Positions 46,006-54,140 of a stretch of DNA of 64,000 bases are shown one piece after another. The stretch is from Pseudoxanthomonas mexicana (GTDB lineage Bacteria > Pseudomonadota > Gammaproteobacteria > Xanthomonadales > Xanthomonadaceae): positions 1 through 64,000 of the forward strand of contig NZ_LSIF01000054.1 of assembly GCF_001556105.1 (NCBI RefSeq), written 5' to 3'. The notes beneath the pieces were generated by a model. That model searched no databases. It was not told the origin of the DNA and saw nothing but the letters and a program-made list of their open reading frames with translations. Every line of letters starts with the position of its first letter. Position 1 is the first letter of the stretch. The position numbers and the translations under genes are program-made.

Positions 46006-46849
46006 GGGTCACCTTGTTTCGAAGAAGGATGGTTCGCGCAATCAGGCTCAGGACCAGCACCATGCCGGTGACGAGGAAGGCGCCGGCCCAGGCCAGCGAG
46101 TTCCACGAGTCGTAGGGGCTCATCGCGTACTGGAAGATCACCATGGGCAGGTTGGCCATGGACTGGTTGAGGTCCGTGCTCCAGAACTGGTTGTTGAAGG
46201 CGGTGAACAGCAGCGGCGCGGTTTCGCCGCTGATGCGCGCCAGCGCCAGCAGGATGCCGGTGACGATGCCAGGCAACGCCGACCGCATCAGCACCTGCGT
46301 GGTCACCTTCCACTGCGGCACGCCCAGCGACAGCGCCGCTTCGCGCATCTGCTGCGGCACCAGCCGCAGCATCTCGTCGGTGGTGCGCACGATCACTGGC
46401 AACGCGATGAACGCCAGCGCCACCGCACCGGCCCAGGCCGAGTAGTGCCCCATCTGCGCCACCATCACGGTGTAGATGAAGAGGCCCAGCACGATCGACG
46501 GCGCCGACAGCAGGATGTCGTTGACGAAGCGGACGGTTTCGCCCAGCCAGTGCTTGTTGGCGTACTCGGCCAGGTAGGTGCCGGCGGCGATGCCGATCGG
46601 CGTGCCCAGCAGGATCGCCAGCAGGCTGATCACCACGCTGCCGAACAGTGCGTTCGCCAGGCCGCCGGGTTCGTTCGGCGGCGGCGTCATCTGGGTGAAC
46701 AGGTCCAGGTTCAGGCTGCCCATGCCCTTGGTGATCGTGGTCCAGAGGATCCAGACCAGCCACATCAGGCCGAACGCGGCAGCGGCGATGGACAGCGTCA
46801 GCGCAGCGACATTCTTGACCTTGCGCCAGGTGTAGAGCGAAGCGGACAT
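45998..46849 (-). CDS. pstA: Phosphate ABC transporter permease PstA
   Basis: PstA is one of two inner-membrane permeases of the phosphate transporter. The 283-residue protein has about six hydrophobic segments and the EAA-loop motif [22 protein letters not shown] near residue 180, which contacts the ATPase. It overlaps pstC by one base at its start and pstB by eight bases at its end. Confidence 0.96.
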   Translation of the reverse strand: MSASLYTWRKVKNVAALTLSIAAAAFGLMWLVWILWTTITKGMGSLNLDLFTQMTPPPNEPGGLANALFGSVVISLLAILLGTPIGIAAGTYLAEYANKHWLGETVRFVNDILLSAPSIVLGLFIYTVMVAQMGHYSAWAGAVALAFIALPVIVRTTDEMLRLVPQQMREAALSLGVPQWKVTTQVLMRSALPGIVTGILLALARISGETAPLLFTAFNNQFWSTDLNQSMANLPMVIFQYAMSPYDSWNSLAWAGAFLVTGMVLVLSLIARTILLRNKVTHE

Positions 46850-47820
46850 CAGTTGCCCTCCCGCTTGGCGAGCTGGCGCAGCATCAGGCGGGCGATCGCC
46901 AGCACGATGAAGGTCAGCACGAACAGGGTGAAACCGAGCAGCAGCAGCGAGCCCTTGTGCAACGGGTCCGTGGCTTCGGCGAATTCATTGGCGATCGTCG
47001 CGGCGATCGAGGTGCCGGGTTCCAGCAGCGCCAGGCTGATCGCGTAGGCGTTGCCGATGACGAAGGTCACCGCCATCGTCTCGCCCAGTGCGCGGCCGAG
47101 GCCGAGGAACACGCCGCCGATCACCGCCGAGCGGGTGTACGGCAGCACGATGTCCCAGACCACTTCCCACTTGGTCGAGCCCAGCGCGTAGGCGGATTCC
47201 TTCAGGCGGCCGGGAACGGTCAGGAAGACCTCGCGCATCACCGACGAGATGAAGGGGATCACCATGATCGCCAGCACCAGGCCGGCGGTCATCATGCCGA
47301 TGCCCAGCGGTGGGCCCGACAGCAGCACGCCGACCAGCGGCAGCTGGCCCAGGTTGTCGTTGATCCACGGATAGACGTGTTCGCTCAGCTGCGGCGCCAG
47401 CACGAACAGGCCCCACATGCCGTAGATGATCGAGGGGATGCCGGCCAGCAGTTCGATGGCCATGCCGACCGGGCCGCGCATCCAGGCCGGCGCCACTTCG
47501 GTCAGGAACACCGCGATGCCGAAGCTCACCGGCACCGCGATCAGCATGGCGATGCCGGCGCTGACCAGCGTGCCGAAGATCGGCACCAGCGCACCGAATT
47601 CGCGCGTGCCGACGTTCCAGTTGCTGCTGGTGAAGAAGCCGAGGCCGAAGGTCTGCAGGGCCTCGCGGCCGCCCCACAGCATCGAGACGGCGGCCGCGAT
47701 CAGGGAGAACAGGACGAACAGGCCGGCGCCGGTCAGGGTCAGCCGGAACAACGTGTCGGCACGTGCGTCTTTCGCAGTGCGCACGTCCGTCAGGGAAGCG
47801 GGGAGGGCGGTGGCGTTCAT
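46849..47820 (-). CDS. pstC: Phosphate ABC transporter permease PstC
   Basis: PstC forms the membrane channel together with PstA. The 323-residue protein has six or more membrane segments, a periplasmic loop with TSSNWNVGTREFGALVPIFG, and the cytoplasmic coupling motif ESAYALGSTKWEVVWDIVLP. A candidate Pho box lies 60-80 bases upstream, so pstC-pstA-pstB-phoU may have its own phosphate-regulated promoter in addition to read-through from pstS. Confidence 0.96.
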   Translation of the reverse strand: MNATALPASLTDVRTAKDARADTLFRLTLTGAGLFVLFSLIAAAVSMLWGGREALQTFGLGFFTSSNWNVGTREFGALVPIFGTLVSAGIAMLIAVPVSFGIAVFLTEVAPAWMRGPVGMAIELLAGIPSIIYGMWGLFVLAPQLSEHVYPWINDNLGQLPLVGVLLSGPPLGIGMMTAGLVLAIMVIPFISSVMREVFLTVPGRLKESAYALGSTKWEVVWDIVLPYTRSAVIGGVFLGLGRALGETMAVTFVIGNAYAISLALLEPGTSIAATIANEFAEATDPLHKGSLLLLGFTLFVLTFIVLAIARLMLRQLAKREGN

Positions 47821-47880
47821 GCAACCCGGGAAGTGGGGAAGGGGCGGTTGTCGCGTGAAGATCTAGTGCACGGTGGTGCG

Positions 47881-47898
47881 GTTACCGCGTGATGACAG
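47881..47898 (-). promoter_or_regulatory. Candidate Pho box upstream of pstC
   Basis: On the minus strand CTGTCATCACGCGGTAAC contains one perfect PhoB heptamer (CTGTCAT), a 4-base spacer and a second partial heptamer. It matches the first 18 bases of the pstS box at 49084-49101 at 16 positions. Confidence 0.6.
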
Positions 47899-47938
47899 CG
47901 GGCCGCCCGAGTGGACGGCCCGCCGGATGCAGCAAGGA

Positions 47939-49033
47939 TCAGAGCGTGATCTCGGTGCCCCAGTACTGCTCGATCTGACCGACCAGTGCCGGCGGCAGCG
48001 GCACGTAGTCCAGCTCGTTCGCCTGTGCCTGGCCCTGCGCGTAGGCCCACTTGAAGAACTCCAGCGTGTGCTTGGCCTTGGTGGCGTCCTTCGGCTGCTT
48101 GTAGACCAGGATGAAGTTGGTCGCGGTGATCGGCCACGCCTGCTCGCCGGGCGCGTTGGTGATGACCAGGTTGAAGTCCTTCGCGTTCGCCCAGTCGGCG
48201 CTGGCCGCGGCGGCGGCGAAGCTTTCGGGGGTGGGCTTCACGAACTGGCCGGCCGCGTTCTGCAGCGAGGCGTACGACATGGCGTTCTGTTCGGCGTAGG
48301 CCAGTTCGACGTAGCCGATCGAACCCTTCAGCTGGCGCACGTAGGCGGCGACGCCTTCGTTGCCCTTGCCGCCGACGCCGCCCGGCCAGTTGACCGAGGT
48401 GCCTTCGCCGACCGAGCTCTTCCACGCCGGGCTGACCTTGGACAGGTAGTTGACGAAGTTGAAGGTGGTGCCCGATCCGTCGGAGCGGTGCACGGTGTTG
48501 ATCTTGCCGGTAGGCAGGGCGACGCCTGGGTTCAGCGCGGCGATCGCCGGATCGTTCCAGGTGGTGATCTTGTGCAGGAAGATGTCGGCCAGCACGGTGC
48601 CGTTGAGCTTCAGTTGGCCCGGCTGCAGGCCTTCAACGTTGATGACCGGGACCACACCGCCGATGACCGACGGGAACTGCGCCAGGCCGGCCTGCGCCAG
48701 TTCCTCGGACGACAGCGGCTTGTCGGACGAGCCGAAATCGACGGTCGCGGCCTTGATCTGCGCGATACCGCCGCCGGACCCGATGGACTGGTAGTTGATC
48801 TTGGCGCCGGTGGCCTTGTTGTAGTCCGTGGACCAGCGGGCCATCAGCGGATAGATGAACGACGCGCCCGCGCCGGTCAGCTCGGCGGAGATCTTCTGCG
48901 CGCCAGCGGCGGCGGTCGGGGTCGCGTCGGTGCCGGCCGCCGCGGCGGGCGCATCGGTCTTGCCGCCGCACGCGGTGGCGAAGAGGGCGGTGGCCAGGGC
49001 CAGCGTGGCCAGGCGGGCGGTACGGACGTGCAT
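47939..49033 (-). CDS. pstS: Phosphate-binding lipoprotein PstS (copy 1)
   Basis: A 364-residue periplasmic phosphate-binding protein with a lipoprotein signal (lipobox LFATAC, Cys22), so it is probably membrane-anchored. A low-complexity Ala/Thr linker (residues 23-45) precedes the PstS fold. Phosphate-binding segments are LTGAGASFIYP, IGSGGGIAQIKAATVDFGSSD and RSDGSGTTFNF. It is about 70 percent alike, by eye, to the second pstS upstream, indicating duplication. It has its own Pho box at 49073-49101. Confidence 0.95.
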   Translation of the reverse strand: MHVRTARLATLALATALFATACGGKTDAPAAAAGTDATPTAAAGAQKISAELTGAGASFIYPLMARWSTDYNKATGAKINYQSIGSGGGIAQIKAATVDFGSSDKPLSSEELAQAGLAQFPSVIGGVVPVINVEGLQPGQLKLNGTVLADIFLHKITTWNDPAIAALNPGVALPTGKINTVHRSDGSGTTFNFVNYLSKVSPAWKSSVGEGTSVNWPGGVGGKGNEGVAAYVRQLKGSIGYVELAYAEQNAMSYASLQNAAGQFVKPTPESFAAAAASADWANAKDFNLVITNAPGEQAWPITATNFILVYKQPKDATKAKHTLEFFKWAYAQGQAQANELDYVPLPPALVGQIEQYWGTEITL

Positions 49034-49072
49034 GGGCTCTCCAGACGGGTCGTTTGTGATCCATGCTATGAA

Positions 49073-49101
49073 ATGATGTTTTTGTTACAGCGTGATGACA
49101 T
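49073..49101 (-). promoter_or_regulatory. Pho box of pstS copy 1
   Basis: On the minus strand three heptamers with 11-bp periodicity are seen: ATGTCAT, CTGTAAC and ACATCAT, separated by CACG and AAAA. This matches the PhoB consensus of repeated CTGTCAT units with A/T-rich spacers. It ends about 40 bases before the start codon. Confidence 0.75.
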
Positions 49102-49175
49102 CGCCATCTCGCACTGTCATGCGACGACTGGCGGGCCGTTCCCGACAACAAGCCGCGCCCGGCAAACGTGCCCAA

Positions 49176-49204
49176 TAAAAACGGGCGGACCCGAAGGTCC
49201 GCCC
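49176..49204 (-). terminator. Intrinsic terminator after pstS copy 2
   Basis: GGGCGGACC pairs with GGTCCGCCC around a TTCG tetraloop and is followed by GTTTTTATT on the minus strand. It lies about 70 bases after the stop of the second pstS gene, so that gene is largely monocistronic. Confidence 0.92.
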
Positions 49205-49272
49205 GGTGATGCGGGCGTGGGAGGGACGCCGCATCGGGCCGGCACGGGGAGAGACCGTGCCGGCGGGGTGCC

Positions 49273-50286
49273 TCAGTACTTCAGGTTGGCTTTCCAGTAG
49301 GTCTCGATCTGCTGCACCAGTGCCGGCGGCAGCGGGACGTAGTCGAGCGACTTGGCCTGGGCGTCGCCATTGGCATAGACCCAGCGGAAGAAATCGCGTG
49401 CGTCCTTGTTGCCCTTCTTCGGTGCCTTGTACATCAGGATGAAGTTGGTGGCGGTGATCGGCCAGGACTGCGCGCCCGGGGCGTTGGTCATCACCAGGTA
49501 GAAGTCCTTCGACTTGCCCCACTCGGCGCTGGCGGCGGCGGCGGCGAAGCTCTCTTCGCTCGGCTGCACGAAGGCGCCCGAGGCGTTCTTCAGGCTGGCG
49601 TAGGACATCTTGTTCTGCAGCGCGTAGGACAGTTCGACGTAGCCGATGCCGCCCTTGATCTGCTTCACGTACGCGGCGACGCCTTCGTTGCCCTTGCCGC
49701 CCACGCCGGTCGGCCACTGCACCGTGGTGCCTTCACCGACTTTGCTCTTCCATTCCGGGCTGACCTTGGACAGGTAGTTGACGAAGTTGAAGGTGGTGCC
49801 CGAACCGTCCGAACGACGGACGACGGTGATGCGCTGCGACGGCAGGGTCACGCCCGGGTTCAGCGCGGCGATGGCCGGGTCGTTCCAGGTCTTGATGGTG
49901 CCGAGGAAGATGTTGGCCAGGGTCGGGCCGTCCAGCTTCAGCTGGCCCGGCTTCAGGCCGGCCACGTTCAGCACCGGCACCACGCCGCCGATCACCGACG
50001 GGAACTGCGCCAGGCCGTACTTGGCCAGCTCTTCCGGCTTCAGCGGGGCGTCGGACGAGCCGAAGTCCACCGTGCCGGCCTTGATCTGCGCGATACCACC
50101 GCCCGAACCGATGGACTGGTAGTTGACGCGGTTGTTGGTGGCCTTGGCGTAGTCGGCGGACCACTTGGTCATCACCGGGTACACGAACGACGCACCGGCG
50201 CCGGTCACGTCGGCGGCGAAGGCCTGCGCCGAGAAAGCCGAGGCGAGCGCCAGCAGCGCCACGCGGGATTTGATCGAATTCAACAC
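49273..50286 (-). CDS. pstS: Periplasmic phosphate-binding protein PstS (copy 2)
   Basis: A 337-residue soluble periplasmic PstS paralogue. The GTG start at 50286 is preceded by AGGAGA and opens a classical signal peptide cleaved after QAFA, without a lipobox. The mature protein begins ADVTGAGASFVYP and has IGSGGGIAQIKAGTVDFGSSD and RRSDGSGTTFNFVNYL. Unlike copy 1 it is free in the periplasm. The two may serve different affinities or donate to the same PstCAB. It has its own terminator and a candidate Pho box upstream. Confidence 0.94.
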   Translation of the reverse strand: MLNSIKSRVALLALASAFSAQAFAADVTGAGASFVYPVMTKWSADYAKATNNRVNYQSIGSGGGIAQIKAGTVDFGSSDAPLKPEELAKYGLAQFPSVIGGVVPVLNVAGLKPGQLKLDGPTLANIFLGTIKTWNDPAIAALNPGVTLPSQRITVVRRSDGSGTTFNFVNYLSKVSPEWKSKVGEGTTVQWPTGVGGKGNEGVAAYVKQIKGGIGYVELSYALQNKMSYASLKNASGAFVQPSEESFAAAAASAEWGKSKDFYLVMTNAPGAQSWPITATNFILMYKAPKKGNKDARDFFRWVYANGDAQAKSLDYVPLPPALVQQIETYWKANLKY

Positions 50287-50357
50287 GGAAGTCTCCTGGG
50301 AGAAGGCAGGGTGGAAGGACGGGCATGCCCGTTGGGTGGCCATTCCACGACGTTTGT

Positions 50358-50386
50358 GTGACAGCCCCGTGTCGCCATTGCGACAG
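50358..50386 (-). promoter_or_regulatory. Candidate Pho box of pstS copy 2
   Basis: On the minus strand CTGTCGC (50386-50380) and CTGTCAC (50364-50358) are spaced 22 bases apart, two turns of the 11-bp Pho repeat, with a poor middle heptamer. It lies about 70 bases before the start codon. The rest of the gap between pstS copy 2 and the porin holds the divergent Pho box at 50545 and no gene that I can see. Confidence 0.45.
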
Positions 50387-50544
50387 TCCCGTGACGCTTG
50401 CCGATGGCGCGCCTGGATACACGCCGGGATGGAGGCGGGCCATGCCGGGAGCGAAGGTCGTTCCCGGGCCGCGTCGGGGTGGCGCGCGACACGCTTCTAT
50501 ATGTTGCGACCCGGACGGCAGCCGATACCGTGCCCCTGCACGCT

Positions 50545-50573
50545 TTGTCACATCATGGTCATGAAACTCACAT
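50545..50573 (+). promoter_or_regulatory. Candidate Pho box of the porin gene
   Basis: Three heptamers, TTGTCAC, TGGTCAT and CTCACAT, are separated by the 4-base spacers ATCA and GAAA, keeping an 11-bp period. Each matches CTGTCAT at about five of seven positions. The porin ATG is about 140 bases downstream. Confidence 0.6.
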
Positions 50574-50710
50574 GTGACTGCAAGATTTCACTCCCATGCT
50601 TTAGCGCATCTTTGACGGGCGCTTAATGATTTCCGAAGGTGATCTCGGAAGCGAAGCACGGCGCCCACGAAGCCCGCGCCTTTACTTCTATTCCACTCGG
50701 AGAGTCACCC

Positions 50711-52018
50711 ATGCGTTATTCCCTCCTGGCTGCCGCGCTTGCCGTTGCGATGGGCAGCACCAGCTTTTCGGCCGCCGCCGCCGACAACCGTGACCAGCAG
50801 ATCGCCGAACTGAAGGCGCAGCTGGAAGCCATGCAGACCAAACTGCTGGAACTGGAAGAGCGCAGCGACGCGCAGTCCGACGTCAACCTGGACACCGCGT
50901 CGCAGCTGGACAAGCTCAGCAACGGCTCGCCGAAGATCGACACCAAGGGCGGCGTCAAGGTGACATCGGCCGACGGCAAGTTCGAAGCCTCCGTCGGTGG
51001 CCGCATCCACTTCGACACCTATGCATTCGATCGTGACCTGGCCAGCAGCACCGGCACCACCGAGTTCCGCCGCGCGCGCCTGACCCTGTCGGGCAAGGCC
51101 TACGGTTGGGAATACAAGATGGAGAACGATTTCGGTGCCGGCGGTGGTCTCGACGGCTTCCGCGACGTCTACATCGCCAAGTCCGCGCTGGGCGGCAAGT
51201 TCACCATCGGTCACTTCAAGCCCTACCGTGCGATGGAGGAACTGACCAGCTCCAACGAGCTGCTGACCATGGAGCGTCCGTTCTCGTCCGCGACCGGCCT
51301 GTTCAGTGGTCGCCAGTTCCAGCAGGGCGTGGGCTACATGCGCGCCGGCGAGAACTACACCGCCGGCATGAGCGTGTTCAACCTGCGTGGTGCCGCCGGC
51401 ACGCGCAATGAGGGCACGGGTGTCGCCGGTCGCGTGACGTTCGCGCCGATCAACACCGACAACAGCACGCTGCACTTCGGCGCGTGGTACAGCCTCGAAA
51501 ACAACAACCAGGGTTCGGCCGACCTGGTCGCCACCTCCAACTACGCCGGCCGTCGCGGTCCGTCGCAGGTGATCGCCACGACGACCGGTGCCAGCCGCAA
51601 TACCGTCGACGTGATGGCGGTGGAAGCCGCCGGTTCGTTCGGCCCCGCCTTCTTCCAGGCCGAATACGCCGACGCCACCTACGGCCAGCCGCTGGGCCGC
51701 GACCAGAACGTCACGACGTACTACGTGCAGGGCAGCTTCATGCTCAACGGTGGCCACAAGCCGTACAAGAGCGCCACCGGCGTGTTCGGTTCGCCCAAGG
51801 TCGCCGACAAGGGCCTGTGGGAGCTGACCGGCCGCTACGACTATGTCGAGAACGAAACGCTGAACCGCCAGGTCACCAGCTGGATCCTCGGCATGAACTA
51901 CTACGTCAACCCGAACCTGCGCTTCATGTTCAACTACACGAAGGGCAAGAACGAGGCTTTTGCCAACGGTCCCGACGAGACCGGCCAGTACGCGCTGCGC
52001 ACGCAGATCGCCTGGTAA
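50711..52018 (+). CDS. OprP/OprO-like phosphate-selective porin
   Basis: A 435-residue outer-membrane porin. It has a signal peptide (cleaved near AAAA-DN at residue 24), a short coiled-coil with QIAELKAQLEAMQTKLLELEE (residues about 29-50), and a 16-strand barrel of the Porin O_P family (GGRIHFDTYAFD, FRRARLTLSGKAYGWEYKME). It ends in the terminal aromatic signature QIAW. The coiled-coil start is typical of trimeric OprP-like channels. It is divergent from pstS copy 2, near a candidate Pho box. Together they would form the outer-membrane entry, periplasmic capture and import chain for phosphate. Confidence 0.92.
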   Translation: MRYSLLAAALAVAMGSTSFSAAAADNRDQQIAELKAQLEAMQTKLLELEERSDAQSDVNLDTASQLDKLSNGSPKIDTKGGVKVTSADGKFEASVGGRIHFDTYAFDRDLASSTGTTEFRRARLTLSGKAYGWEYKMENDFGAGGGLDGFRDVYIAKSALGGKFTIGHFKPYRAMEELTSSNELLTMERPFSSATGLFSGRQFQQGVGYMRAGENYTAGMSVFNLRGAAGTRNEGTGVAGRVTFAPINTDNSTLHFGAWYSLENNNQGSADLVATSNYAGRRGPSQVIATTTGASRNTVDVMAVEAAGSFGPAFFQAEYADATYGQPLGRDQNVTTYYVQGSFMLNGGHKPYKSATGVFGSPKVADKGLWELTGRYDYVENETLNRQVTSWILGMNYYVNPNLRFMFNYTKGKNEAFANGPDETGQYALRTQIAW

Positions 52019-52053
52019 GCCATTGCGGGCCCGGACGACGGGCACGGATCGCG

Positions 52054-52082
52054 AAGGGACATGCCATCGGCATGTCCCTTTT
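52054..52082 (+). terminator. Intrinsic terminator after the porin gene
   Basis: A perfect 12-bp stem (AAGGGACATGCC with GGCATGTCCCTT) with a tiny loop is followed by TT on the plus strand, 36 bases past the porin stop codon. Confidence 0.85.
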
Positions 52083-52101
52083 GCGTTGCGGTGTCGAAGG
52101 T

Positions 52102-53142
52102 TTATTCGTCCTCGTCGAACGGCGTCAGCCGGAACGCCGCACGCGGCGCTGCGTCGGGCTGCTTCCAGCGCGCATACACGGGGCGTGCCTGGCGGACGAA
52201 GAAGCCATGCCTGCGCAGCAGCGCTTTCTCGCCTTCGGGCAGGCAGCCTTCCAGCGAGATCGAGCGGCAGCCCAGCCGAAAGGCGCTGTCCGCGAGTACG
52301 GCCAGGCTGCGCGAAGCATCGCCCGCGGGATCGGTCTTGAAGTCGGCCACGCGCAGGGTGTCGCCGTCCTGCCGGCAGACGAACCAGGCGCACGGTTGCG
52401 TGTCGCCGTCGCGCCGGACGTAGAGGAAGCGGAAGCTCGCCAGCGGGCAGCGTGCGAATCGCCACTGCAGCGCATCGCGATCGTGCACGCCTTCCAGCGT
52501 GCCGGGGCTGGACCATGCCTGCGCGTGCACCGTTTCGTGGGGCGTGGTGCGCCAGGCGGCATGCAGGCGTCGGCCGGTCAACCGGTGAAGCCGGTCGCGC
52601 AGACGCACCAGGCGGTCGATGCCGGTGCCCAGCAGGCCGGCCAGTGCGGTGGGTAGCCGGCGCGCCAGATAGGAAGTGTGGCGCACCGCGCGCACGTAGG
52701 TGGTCATGTCGCCGACATGGACGTAACCCAGTCGCTTCACCACCGGCACCGCATTGGGGTTGGGGAAACCGTAGACCAGGTCGCCCACCTGGAGGGCCAC
52801 TTCGCAGGCTGTGCGCTGCAGCAGCAACGCCGGCCCGAGCATGCGGTGTCCGGTCATGACCGCCATGTCCGCGAGCAGGCCGCCGCGGAGTGCCCTGCCG
52901 TCCAGCCGCATGTGCCGCCAGCCGACCCCCGCCGTGCCGACGATGGCCTGGCTGGGCTGGTGCACCAGCACCTGCAGCAGCGCCGCATGTGGCGCATGCC
53001 GGTAGAACCAGTCCAATTTCAGCGCACGCGCCTGGTCGTCGTGCAGGCTGGACCGCCAGACGTCGACCACGGCGTCCTGATCGCGCACGAAGTCCGCGGG
53101 CGTGATCGCGTAGGAACTGCCGTCGGCGAGCGGCGCGTTCAC
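52102..53142 (-). CDS. GNAT-like acyltransferase, last gene of the AsnB2 cluster
   Basis: A 346-residue protein with GNAT-fold features: an acetyl-CoA-site-like segment RALRGGLLADMAVMTGHRM, then YGFPNPNAVPVVKRLGYVHVGDM near residue 130, reminiscent of FemAB/GNAT proteins in polysaccharide and natural product loci. A second similar half (about 225-340) suggests a tandem-GNAT architecture. Its start overlaps the nadE-like stop as ATGA, making it the fifth coupled gene of the cluster. It probably acylates an amine or hydroxyl on the product, but the substrate is unknown. Confidence 0.75.
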   Translation of the reverse strand: MNAPLADGSSYAITPADFVRDQDAVVDVWRSSLHDDQARALKLDWFYRHAPHAALLQVLVHQPSQAIVGTAGVGWRHMRLDGRALRGGLLADMAVMTGHRMLGPALLLQRTACEVALQVGDLVYGFPNPNAVPVVKRLGYVHVGDMTTYVRAVRHTSYLARRLPTALAGLLGTGIDRLVRLRDRLHRLTGRRLHAAWRTTPHETVHAQAWSSPGTLEGVHDRDALQWRFARCPLASFRFLYVRRDGDTQPCAWFVCRQDGDTLRVADFKTDPAGDASRSLAVLADSAFRLGCRSISLEGCLPEGEKALLRRHGFFVRQARPVYARWKQPDAAPRAAFRLTPFDEDE

Positions 53143-54140
53143 GCAGCGCGTTCGCCCGCGGTGTCGCCGACCGAGACCGTGCCCAGCAGGACCGGGCGCA
53201 AGTGCAGCGGCGCCGTGCTCCGGCGTTTCCTGACGATGTCGGCATAGACGGCTTCCGCCTGCTCGACCGTCGTTTCAAGCACGTGCGCGAGCTGCGCCGC
53301 CGGCACGTCGTGTTCGAGGCCCCACAACGCCAGGTCCATCGCGCGGTAGGGCAGGGCGAAGTAGAACTCGTCCTGGCCCTGTTCCAGGCTGTAGGTGTCG
53401 GTGGTCGGCTGTGCGTTGCACAGCCGCTCCGGCAGGCCGAGGTGGCGGGCCATGCCGTAGACCTGCGATTTGTAGAGATGCGCGATCGGCTTGACGTCGG
53501 CCGAGCCATCGCCATTCTTCACGAAGAAACCCTGGTCGTATTCCAGCCGGTTCGGCGTGCCCACCACCGCGTAGTGCAAGCGGTCGGCATGGAAGTATTC
53601 GATGGTCTTGCGCAGCCGCTGCTTGTAACTGGTGGCGGCCACGATGGTCAGGTACTCGTGCAGCCGGAGCTCGCGGTCGTGCATCGTGCCATCCGGCGAC
53701 TGGGCGACCAGGCGGAAGCGGTTGATCGCGCCCTCGCTGCCGCCGGCGATCGCCAGCTTCATCTTCCATGTTTCGTCGTACTCGGGCAGCACGGTGCGAA
53801 CGGCGGCGTCACGCGCGGCATACGCGCCAATCGCCTCCAACGCGGGCGCGATGTCGAACGTGTCCACGCCCACGCCCAGTGTCTCGGCCAGCAAGCCGGC
53901 GCGTGCAGCGCTGTCCGGGTCGGAATCGCGTTCGGGCAGGATCAGGCAGTGCACGCGCTCGCTCCCCAGCGCGCGTACCGCCAGCGCGGCGCAGACCGAG
54001 CTGTCGATGCCGCCGGAGATGGCGACCACCAGCCCCCGCCTGCGCAAGGATTGCGCCAAGGTCTCGCGCAGGCGCGCGCAGATGCGCTCGGCTTCCTGTT
54101 CGTAGTCGATGTCCAGTGCTTCCCAGCCGAATACGCTCAT
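53139..54140 (-). CDS. NadE-like ATP-dependent amide ligase
   Basis: A 333-residue protein of the NAD synthetase family without a glutaminase domain. It has the PP-loop VVAISGGIDSSVCAAL (residues about 37-52) for adenylation, and the C-terminal VGTPNRLEYDQGFFVKNGDG segment that in NadE binds the substrate and ammonia. It is about 60 residues longer than E. coli NadE. Sitting between a methyltransferase and a GNAT gene in a coupled operon with an ACP, it is more likely a specialised adenylating amidase-ligase than the housekeeping NadE. That is inference from context. Confidence 0.85.
   Translation of the reverse strand: MSVFGWEALDIDYEQEAERICARLRETLAQSLRRRGLVVAISGGIDSSVCAALAVRALGSERVHCLILPERDSDPDSAARAGLLAETLGVGVDTFDIAPALEAIGAYAARDAAVRTVLPEYDETWKMKLAIAGGSEGAINRFRLVAQSPDGTMHDRELRLHEYLTIVAATSYKQRLRKTIEYFHADRLHYAVVGTPNRLEYDQGFFVKNGDGSADVKPIAHLYKSQVYGMARHLGLPERLCNAQPTTDTYSLEQGQDEFYFALPYRAMDLALWGLEHDVPAAQLAHVLETTVEQAEAVYADIVRKRRSTAPLHLRPVLLGTVSVGDTAGERAA

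Noticed and set aside
50705..53515. A 936-codon minus-strand frame spanning the porin, its terminator and the GNAT gene
   Set aside because: It crosses a clear intrinsic terminator and is antisense to the porin; the protein has no family features.
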